Part shown: in pieces, positions 57,771-64,000 of the stretch
How positions within the stretch are numbered: position 1 is the stretch's first letter
Layout: every line of letters begins with the position of its first letter
NCBI GenBank assembly: GCA_046483585.1
Contig: JAWOCV010000117.1
Coordinates: forward strand, 1-64,000
Source of the DNA: Marinilabilia sp046483585
Lineage (GTDB): Bacteria; Bacteroidota; Bacteroidia; Bacteroidales; Marinilabiliaceae
Length of the DNA: 64,000 bases
Direction: 5' to 3'
The notes under the pieces: model-generated
What the model saw: only the letters and a program-made list of their open reading frames with translations
What the model was told of the DNA's origin: nothing
The model's database searches: none
Program-made: the position numbers and the translations under genes

Positions 57771-58751
57771 TCACTCTTCTTTAGGTTCTATGCCGATGTC
57801 GTACTTGTATTCCGGGATACCGCCGATCGGAACACTGTAGAAAGGCATCAGTTCGCCATATTGGTTTTCGAGAAAGATGACCACATTGTTGTCTTTTATG
57901 AGCTTCGATTTTCTTTTGATCATTTGAATATCAAGTGAGCTGTTGTGGTCATCTTCACTTATTTCATGACGGCTTTCTTCCCATTCGTCTTCGCCTGATA
58001 CGGCTACTTCTTCTCCGTTTTTGGCGGGTGAGATGATGCGTATGATCCCGTCATTGTCCCAGTCGAAATTGCTTTGCTTGATGGCTACCACATCGGATGT
58101 TATGTAAGGGTAAATATGAGATACTTCATCCACATCATTATGAAGGCGGAATTTGTATTTGAAATAAAAAGCAAAAGCTCCTTCTACTTCACGATTTTCG
58201 TCATTTTCAGTGCTGAGAAACAAGTTGTATAAGTTTCCGTCATCGCCTTCCAGCCCTTCTACTACCAATTTGAATATATAACCGCCATATTCAGGCAGAA
58301 GTTCTCCTTCTGTGGGATTGAAAGGGCCGAATGTATACCAGTTTTCATCGTAGCGGGAAGACTGATCAAATACTTTTGTCCCCAGTAAGTTGCCACTTAG
58401 GTAGTTGCCTTCAAGGTTTGTTCGGCGGGCATCTTCTTCCGAGCATGCTTCCTCTCCGCCGTAAACCGAAAAACGCATTAAGGTGTCCCAGTCGCTTTTT
58501 TGTTCATCTATGGCACCCCCGGTGTCGGGATCATAAACTCTGATAAATATGGGGTTTTCATGATCTTCCGGCACTGAAAAAAAGATGATCTGGGTAAAAT
58601 CATCATCTCCCCAGCCCGTATCTCCCTCTCCGCCAAAGGTGACCAGATGAGGAATGTTCTCATCTACTGCAGGCACTGGCTGGGCCGATGCCGGGGGGAT
58701 GAGGAAAAATAAACTGACAAATAAACATACCAAATAAACCGTTCTTCTCAT
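57771..58751 (-). CDS. Exported protein of unknown function (T9SS-related operon)
   Basis: Signal peptide MRRTVYLVCLFVSLFFLIPP, ending ASAQ; mature protein of about 300 residues, acidic and beta-rich, with FGGEGDTGWGDDDFTQIIFF, IFIRVYDPDTGGAIDE, a cysteine in EEACSEEDARR, and NFDWDNDGIIRIISP. No catalytic motif is evident. Positions 5 bp from the upstream gene and 1 bp from the propeller-phosphatase gene imply co-translation; a role as periplasmic partner of the sensor or of the surface proteins is a guess. Confidence 0.75.
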   Translation of the reverse strand: MRRTVYLVCLFVSLFFLIPPASAQPVPAVDENIPHLVTFGGEGDTGWGDDDFTQIIFFSVPEDHENPIFIRVYDPDTGGAIDEQKSDWDTLMRFSVYGGEEACSEEDARRTNLEGNYLSGNLLGTKVFDQSSRYDENWYTFGPFNPTEGELLPEYGGYIFKLVVEGLEGDDGNLYNLFLSTENDENREVEGAFAFYFKYKFRLHNDVDEVSHIYPYITSDVVAIKQSNFDWDNDGIIRIISPAKNGEEVAVSGEDEWEESRHEISEDDHNSSLDIQMIKRKSKLIKDNNVVIFLENQYGELMPFYSVPIGGIPEYKYDIGIEPKEE

Positions 58752-58756
58752 TGTCT

Positions 58757-60184
58757 TTATTCTTGTTTTGGATCGATAACTGTTATTTCACGGAAAAAAC
58801 AGACTTCCTGCCCGTCATCTAAAACAGAAGCACAGGTCACTTTATAGTCTCCCGGTTCTTGATAAATATAAGAAATATTTTGGCCGATCCTTGATTCCCC
58901 GTTATCAAAATCCCAAAAGAATACCGGATTTTCCGGAACTTCTTCATAGCCACTAAATTCTGCCATCATTTGGATCTTTTCCCCTGTGGTGATGGTATCC
59001 GGTAATTCGAACCAAATTTGTCTGGAAGGCTTTAGTTCAAGATCATATGATGCCACCGATGAAAGTTCTTCATTTGTAAGCGTATCAACAACATGCAGGG
59101 TCACTTCGTAGTTGCCGGGTCCGGGAAAGCAATGGTCCACTTTCAGGCCTGTAGCCGATTCTCCGTCACCAAAATCCCAACGGTAAATCTGAGGAAGGGT
59201 ATCCGTGCGGGCTGGTCCGTCTTCGAAGAAGGTGAAGCATAAATTATCGGCTTTTACTTCAGAGGGTTCGCTGCATGCAATTTCGGGGAAGCGAAATTCA
59301 TATATCTCATCATCTCCGGATCTGTCGGAAGCGAAATACCCCCATTTTTCGTTGTCGGCAATGAATGAAGAGAAGTCGTTTGAATTGGAATTGATAGGTG
59401 GAGGCAGTGGAACCGGTTTTGTTTCCGGGGTATCCCATTCGGTGTAATAGATGCAGAATTCGCCCGGACCTTCGTGTCCGTCTGAGGTAAAAAAAAGTTT
59501 CCCTGAAGGATGAATAAATGGAAAAAGTTCTTTGCCCGGTGTGTTTATCTGAGGTCCGAGATTTTCGGGGTCGCTCCATTCCCCACCCAGCCGGCGAGAT
59601 ACGTATATATCGGTGTTTCCGTGTCCGTCATCCATATCGGATACAAAAAAAAGGAAACGACCATCTTCTGATATCGATGGATGACCGGCAGAATACCCTT
59701 CCGGTATGTTCAGCGGCAACTTTTCGTATTGTCTCCAGCCTTTGTTCTCTTTTCTGGCAGAGAAGAGCCCCAGCAGGTTATTGTTGTCGGGTGGTTTGCT
59801 GCGACGATAACTGTCGCTAAGGTTGTGGGTCGCGATCAGGGTGGCTCCGTTGGAAGAAAAAGTCAGGGGACCGGCATTGAACCTTGGCTGACCCGGTGGC
59901 GAAAAAAGTTTCGGTTTTTTGAAAGTTCCATCCGGTTTCAGGGGAGCACGGAATATCCGGTAAAGCAACTCTTCATCCTGGTCCAGGTAGGTGACCAGGA
60001 TGTTGGTCCGCCGGTTGGACAGGAAATAGAGTACCGAATCCTTGAGGACGGGCGCCATTTCACTGTTCCCGGGGGTGTTGATCTCCAGTTTACGCACCTC
60101 GATCTCCTGTCCCCGGAGCTGACCTCCGAGTAATGGTAAAAGTAAGATGAATATGAGGAGTGTATGTGTCCGGATCATGATCAT
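58757..60184 (-). CDS. Exported PD40-propeller/PKD-domain protein
   Basis: Signal peptide (about 1-25, ending GGQLRG) followed by WD40-like/PD40 repeats (about 40-295; GHPSISEDGRFLFFVSDMDD, FPFIHPSGKLFFTSDG, YFASDRSGDDEIYEF) and two PKD domains (YRWDFGDGESATG, about 335; FFWDFDNGESRIGQ, about 420). Similar PD40-containing proteins (PorE, SprE-like groups) accompany the type IX machinery, often ending in a peptidoglycan-binding OmpA domain, which is absent here. It lies 5 bp downstream of the PorP/SprF gene. Confidence 0.85.
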   Translation of the reverse strand: MIMIRTHTLLIFILLLPLLGGQLRGQEIEVRKLEINTPGNSEMAPVLKDSVLYFLSNRRTNILVTYLDQDEELLYRIFRAPLKPDGTFKKPKLFSPPGQPRFNAGPLTFSSNGATLIATHNLSDSYRRSKPPDNNNLLGLFSARKENKGWRQYEKLPLNIPEGYSAGHPSISEDGRFLFFVSDMDDGHGNTDIYVSRRLGGEWSDPENLGPQINTPGKELFPFIHPSGKLFFTSDGHEGPGEFCIYYTEWDTPETKPVPLPPPINSNSNDFSSFIADNEKWGYFASDRSGDDEIYEFRFPEIACSEPSEVKADNLCFTFFEDGPARTDTLPQIYRWDFGDGESATGLKVDHCFPGPGNYEVTLHVVDTLTNEELSSVASYDLELKPSRQIWFELPDTITTGEKIQMMAEFSGYEEVPENPVFFWDFDNGESRIGQNISYIYQEPGDYKVTCASVLDDGQEVCFFREITVIDPKQE

Positions 60185-60189
60185 CTGAT

Positions 60190-61101
60190 TTAAAAGAATT
60201 TGGGGCTTGGTGTTTTTATTTGATATCCGAAATCGTATTGAAGAGATATTTCATGACTTCCGCGATTAAAACTTCCGATATCTCCCAGGGAGTAATCATA
60301 AGAATAGGCCATCCTGAGTTGCGGTAAAATCTGCCATCCGGTATGAAATATCAGTTCATCGCGTGTTCGGTAGGTGAGGCCCCCCCATATCATTTCATTG
60401 TAGATTACGGTGGCCGAAATATCTGACCACGAACCGGTGTTCTGATTGATCTTTACCAAAAAAGAAGGTTGCAGCATAATATCGGGGGAGAGATCAAACA
60501 GGTGTCCGCCGGTGATCAGGTAATCGATCTTTTGGAGGTCAAGATCGGTTCCGGACATGTGATTGAGATCATGGTAAAAAAACTCGGGAACGGAGATCCC
60601 TCCGAAAAACCGGTTGTTGTAAATGCTCCATCCGAAGCCGGCCTGGGGACCCATGGAAGATTCATTGCCGCCGAATATTTCATCGTTCTGGTTCTCCAGG
60701 GTGACGTTGTTCCAGTTAATGGCATAGTTGGAGAATCCCCCCGAAATGCTGAATCCCATCCATGCATAGGGAGTCACTCTCACCCGGTAGGTATAAGAGA
60801 GGGAAGCGCCGAAATTATTCTTGATGGCCAGGGATTCGTTGAACATTTGAAGACCAAGAGCCATGTTCTGATTCTTCAAGGGAGTATGTCCTGTGAAGTA
60901 TTGTAATTGAGGGGACTGTGGCATGCCTGCCCATTGTTGCCTGAAAGATCCGAAAAGACTTAAAGCCTCTCTTGATCCGGCGAAAGAACTGTTAACGGCA
61001 AATCTGTTGTGCATGTACTGACTCAGAGTCATGGCCCGTTGACCTGAAGCCCAGGCTGTTGTTAGGAAAAGTATTAGTATGACGGATATACCGATTTTCA
61101 T
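60190..61101 (-). CDS. Type IX secretion system PorP/SprF-family outer-membrane protein
   Basis: Beta-barrel protein of 303 residues. Signal peptide MKIGISVILILFLTTAWASG is followed by the characteristic start ALTLSQYMHNRFxVNxxxAG (here AMTLSQYMHNRFAVNSSFAG) and FGSFRQQWAGMPQSPQ. The end MAYSYDYSLGDIGSFNRGSH then EISLQYDFG fits the family. PorP/SprF proteins help deliver or anchor T9SS cargo with type B CTDs, and each is usually encoded beside its cargo, as here (10 bp downstream of it). I use ATG 61101; the frame extends upstream to 61152 but overlaps the previous gene. Confidence 0.93.
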   Translation of the reverse strand: MKIGISVILILFLTTAWASGQRAMTLSQYMHNRFAVNSSFAGSREALSLFGSFRQQWAGMPQSPQLQYFTGHTPLKNQNMALGLQMFNESLAIKNNFGASLSYTYRVRVTPYAWMGFSISGGFSNYAINWNNVTLENQNDEIFGGNESSMGPQAGFGWSIYNNRFFGGISVPEFFYHDLNHMSGTDLDLQKIDYLITGGHLFDLSPDIMLQPSFLVKINQNTGSWSDISATVIYNEMIWGGLTYRTRDELIFHTGWQILPQLRMAYSYDYSLGDIGSFNRGSHEISLQYDFGYQIKTPSPKFF

Positions 61102-61111
61102 AGGCCCCTGA

Positions 61112-63343
61112 TTAATTTCGTTTGATGACAAGATAATCTCTGACAGTATCAATTCCCTCTCCCTTGAAGATGAAATAATAAATGCCCTCTTTCACCTCAG
61201 AGCCATCCATCCTTTTGCCGTCCCATGCATTTTCTTCCCCGAGATTTTTCCGGCGATAGATCACTTGTCCGTTTTGGTCAAAGATGATCAGTTCATTGTT
61301 GGGGATGGTATGGGCTCCTTTTATCCTGAAGTGGTCATTGATACCGTCATTGTTGGGCGACATGCCTGTGTGATAAGTGAGATCATTAACTGTGATGGTT
61401 AAGGTGTCGGTCATGGGCGGGCAAACACCATTGATCACGGTCCATTCCAGAATGGTCTCACCGTGTTTCAATCCGCTTATTTCAGTGTTGGGATTAGTGG
61501 GGTCTGAAACCGATGCCTGGCCTGACTGCAGCCTCCAGTTTCCTTCCCCTGCCACGGGTTCTTTGGCATTCAGCGAAGCTTTATATTGATGATAAAGTGT
61601 TTTGTCATCACCGGCTTCGGGTTCGGGTAACCGGTCAAAGCGGATTGATACCTGGTCCTCGGCGGTACATAAACCATTGGTTTCTCTCCATGTGAGCATA
61701 TATTCGCCGAAGACCGGAGAACTGTGGTCGGTGGCTTCAAAGTTGCTTTCGGGATTGGATGGGTCGGAGAAAACGCCGTTGTCTGACTGCCACTCACCAC
61801 TTTCGGCGATGTCAGACATGACGGCTTCCAGGGTGATCTCATGATCGCAGACGGCTGTGTCCTTCCCTGCAAATGGTTCCGGCATTCTGTCTACCGTGAG
61901 CGATAGTTCTTCATTGTTTTCGCTGGAGCAGCCATGTTGGTCAATAATTGAGAAGTTGCTGTACAAGGTTGAGGTTTCCGGTGCCACAACCAGCGCTGAA
62001 GAAGCGCTTTCAAATTCAGAAGATCCGGGTTCTCCGTTGCTTTCATATTCGATGGTCCATGGTCCGTTGTTTTCAGTGATCTCAAATTCAAATGAGGTCT
62101 CATCTCCCTGGCAGATGGTATCCCTGTTTTTTTGAAAGGTTAATGTCGGGGGCGAAATAAAGGTGATCTCCACATCATCGGAATTTTCGCAACCGTTATT
62201 GTTTTCAGTCCATGTAAGCACATAATCGCCGGCGTTTTCGGCAGTGACCGGGCTTTCGGGATCAGCGGGATCAGAGATGGTCACGTCTTCTGCGGAAGTA
62301 CTCCATTCACCGGTTCCTTTGTCGGGGACGGCTTCAAGATGAGCATCCATGCCGCAAATCGTTTGGTCCTCACCTGTGTATGTATCGGGTTCGTTGTCAA
62401 CAACTGTTGCTTCCGCTGAGATGTCATCTTCCCGCGCAAGGCAACCGTTGTTATCCCGGAGCCACTCCAGGGAGAAGGTCGTCTCCCCGTTGACTTCAGT
62501 GGTTTCATTCGTTGTTTCTGATGATGAGCTGTTTTCAATGACCACGGAAGAGCCGTCGGATATGCCGTAATCCCATGGACCGTCCCCTGAGAGGGAAAGT
62601 TCGAGGGTTACTTCCTGGGATTCGGTGCCGCAAACTTCGGAAGAGGTGGTGATGTTACCGGACGGGGCTCCGATCAGATTCACTTCTGTTTGGTCCGAAG
62701 CCAGACAAGCTCCATTTTCCTGAGTAAAAACCAGCGAATATACACCAATGGATGATGCTTCAAATGTGGCATTGATGTCTTCTGTGTCAGAGATGGTTCC
62801 TTCGTCGGGTGTTTCCCAGTAAAAGTCGTCAGAAATGGGATCTGGTGAAGCATCAAGAACGGCGGCCAGGCCACATGAATCAATGGGATCTCCTGCGTCG
62901 GGTGAAGGCATGGCCCAGTTGGTAACAGTGGTTTCCTGGTCGGTAATATCCTCCCCGGTGCCCTGTACCCATTTTCCATCATTTAGGTCTCCGTGATTCT
63001 TGTCGAATACTTCAGTGAGCTCTATAGTGCCGGTGTTGCTTTGGGTGTCCTCAACATCGAGGGTAATGGTGAAGTTGTTTGTCCAGACATTATCCCCTGA
63101 AAGATCCTCAGTTTGAATGGGCTCATTTACAAGGGTGGTTCCTTTTGGTGTTTTATAGGTCAGGCCGAACGGAGCTTCCCCATAAAACCGGATTTCCAGT
63201 TCATAGGAAACGTCGCCTGTCTGTTCACAATAATCTTCGTGGGTATTGAGTATTTCGGCATAAGGCTCTTCTGTCTGGGCTACCAGCCCTGAGGGCATTA
63301 GCAAAATGATGAAAAAGAAATATTTCACGTTTGATCGACTCAT
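61112..63343 (-). CDS. T9SS cargo: Ig-like repeat surface protein with gliding-motility-associated C-terminal domain
   Basis: Signal peptide (MSRSNVKYFFFIILLMPSGL, then VAQ) precedes repeated 75-95-residue Ig/PKD-like modules, each with the pattern AG.D...C....L.A....G.W....G....DP..P....... (for example AGKDTAVCDHEITLEAV, GEWQSDNGVFSDPSNPES). The C-terminal 90 residues (TGMSPNNDGINDHFRIKG, VIYRRKNLGEENAWDG, KEGIYYFIFKGEG) are a CHU_C/TIGR04131-type type B CTD, the export signal for surface attachment by T9SS. Paired cysteines in modules may be disulfides. The start at 63343 gives 743 residues. A putative -7 box (minus TAGGTTTG) is at 63404-63411. Confidence 0.9.
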   Translation of the reverse strand: MSRSNVKYFFFIILLMPSGLVAQTEEPYAEILNTHEDYCEQTGDVSYELEIRFYGEAPFGLTYKTPKGTTLVNEPIQTEDLSGDNVWTNNFTITLDVEDTQSNTGTIELTEVFDKNHGDLNDGKWVQGTGEDITDQETTVTNWAMPSPDAGDPIDSCGLAAVLDASPDPISDDFYWETPDEGTISDTEDINATFEASSIGVYSLVFTQENGACLASDQTEVNLIGAPSGNITTSSEVCGTESQEVTLELSLSGDGPWDYGISDGSSVVIENSSSSETTNETTEVNGETTFSLEWLRDNNGCLAREDDISAEATVVDNEPDTYTGEDQTICGMDAHLEAVPDKGTGEWSTSAEDVTISDPADPESPVTAENAGDYVLTWTENNNGCENSDDVEITFISPPTLTFQKNRDTICQGDETSFEFEITENNGPWTIEYESNGEPGSSEFESASSALVVAPETSTLYSNFSIIDQHGCSSENNEELSLTVDRMPEPFAGKDTAVCDHEITLEAVMSDIAESGEWQSDNGVFSDPSNPESNFEATDHSSPVFGEYMLTWRETNGLCTAEDQVSIRFDRLPEPEAGDDKTLYHQYKASLNAKEPVAGEGNWRLQSGQASVSDPTNPNTEISGLKHGETILEWTVINGVCPPMTDTLTITVNDLTYHTGMSPNNDGINDHFRIKGAHTIPNNELIIFDQNGQVIYRRKNLGEENAWDGKRMDGSEVKEGIYYFIFKGEGIDTVRDYLVIKRN

Positions 63344-63403
63344 TGGCTGGCAAATATTTCGATGAATATAAGGATATGTTGCTGATTTCAATCCTTTCCT
63401 TTA

Positions 63404-63411
63404 CAAACCTA
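63404..63411 (-). promoter_or_regulatory. Putative -7 box of the five-gene T9SS operon
   Basis: The minus strand reads TAGGTTTG (plus-strand CAAACCTA), 60 bases before the surface-protein start. No -33 TTG was found at the proper distance, so it is only a candidate. Confidence 0.3.
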
Positions 63412-63547
63412 ATAAAAACCCATTGTAAAATGTAATGGTTTTGATCTGTTAAATGTAAATTTAGTAAATAAAAACGGATGGTTCATCAAAAAATTGCCGG
63501 AAGTATTTGATTTTTGCCCTTTTGTGAGGTCTTGTCTGCAGGTAATG

Positions 63548-64000
63548 TTAAAATTTATCGATAAGGGGCAATATCTTGTTTAGTGCTTTCACGAGCCCGT
63601 GTGATGATAATGTGGCCCCGCTTATCCCGTCGACATGGTCCCCTATCTGTATGGGCTCAGCCGCGGTTAAACCTTTAAAGTCTCTCAGCCACCGTTTGGA
63701 AGTGATCTGATATCCGTGGGAAGAACGGTATTTGATTATTTCTATGTGTTTAATTTCCTTTTGCTTGTTGAAGAGTACCATGAAATCGAAGTATTCGCGC
63801 CTTCCTTTTGCTTTGGCAATGACTCCCCAGCCGGCCGGTTTGTTTTTTTCTTCTGACACTATTTTTACGATGCATATTTCCTTGTCCTCGTTGCCGGTCC
63901 GGGTTGTTTCCCAGGTTTCTCCGGGAGGTTGGTCAAAGTTTTTTTCAATGGCTTTGTCAAGCGCTTTCTTGTTTCTCTGTGTGAGCAGATCATTTTGTGA
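63548..64000 (-). CDS. FMN-binding domain protein (partial, runs off the right edge)
   Basis: The minus-strand frame stays open to the window edge; a GTG at 63859 is an internal codon and not needed as start. The readable 150 residues start S-Q-N-D-L-L-T-Q-R and contain an FMN-binding (RnfG/NqrC-like) domain: KPAGWGVIAKAKGRREYFDF, then IKHIEIIKYRSSHGYQITS, and DGISGATLSSHGLVKAL, in which the serine or threonine after SGA is the position that carries covalent FMN in RnfG/NqrC relatives. The N-terminus, including any signal or heme domain, is outside the window. A 156-205-bp gap separates it from the T9SS operon. Confidence 0.85.
   Translation of the reverse strand, partial: SQNDLLTQRNKKALDKAIEKNFDQPPGETWETTRTGNEDKEICIVKIVSEEKNKPAGWGVIAKAKGRREYFDFMVLFNKQKEIKHIEIIKYRSSHGYQITSKRWLRDFKGLTAAEPIQIGDHVDGISGATLSSHGLVKALNKILPLIDKF

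Noticed and set aside
61102..61152. Upstream start of the PorP/SprF gene overlapping the cargo gene
   Set aside because: The signal peptide begins at 61101 and the extension has no export features.

Overview
This window is a piece of a Bacteroidota chromosome, most likely from a free-living, T9SS-bearing lineage of the Bacteroidales/Marinilabiliales type (the rank below phylum is inference). Supporting signs are an operon that pairs a CHU_C-type C-terminal domain protein with PorP/SprF, TAnnTTTG (-7) promoter boxes in front of many genes, few Shine-Dalgarno sequences, a two-component-propeller protein, and the block NUDIX/pyrE/SRPBCC/birA/rsfS/ftsH/LUD/cdsA/psd, a gene order familiar from this phylum. 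Apart from small repeat elements it reads as ordinary chromosome, with no phage, integron, CRISPR array or transposase gene.

Layout. 1-7 kb: a 1-Cys peroxiredoxin, a secreted alkaline phosphatase, a DtxR-type regulator with a ZIP metal transporter, endonuclease III, tRNA-Thr and a sensorless chemoreceptor. 7-10 kb: an outer-membrane efflux lipoprotein and a membrane fusion protein with no RND permease beside them. 10-18 kb: lipA-lipB behind a leader that looks like a TPP riboswitch without its P5 arm, then recJ, a lipoprotein and a 1042-residue ABCG-like transporter. 18-24 kb: cold-shock protein, TIM-barrel lipoprotein, KamA-like radical SAM protein, LPG-synthase-type membrane protein, LPP20-like protein, recX. 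24.5-25.1 kb: a non-coding tandem array built of AGCT heptads. 25-36 kb: PagL-like outer-membrane protein, metH with an orphan adenine methyltransferase behind it, fumarase, prfB with its programmed frameshift, tRNA-His. 36-45 kb: AlkD-like repair protein, SufS-like enzyme, GNAT-like protein, L31 type B, Lon, an ADP-ribosylglycohydrolase homologue, an AI-2E/PerM transporter. 45-54 kb: the NUDIX-to-psd housekeeping block. 54.5-63.4 kb: a tight five-gene operon (CHU_C adhesin, PorP/SprF, PD40/PKD protein, unknown secreted protein, beta-propeller/SpoIIE phosphatase). The window ends inside an FMN-binding-domain gene.

Several gene sets act together. LipA and LipB make protein-bound lipoate. The DtxR protein probably controls the ZIP transporter. 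MetH regenerates methionine (hence SAM), and the methyltransferase encoded 35 bp downstream consumes SAM. CdsA and Psd belong to phosphatidylethanolamine synthesis. The last operon joins type IX surface-protein secretion to a membrane-bound sensory phosphatase.

Families of short intergenic repeats, including a MITE-like element with about 45-bp terminal inverted repeats, recur in at least seven intergenic gaps. One copy sits between rsfS and ftsH, and another lies immediately downstream of the efflux pair, where a permease might be expected.
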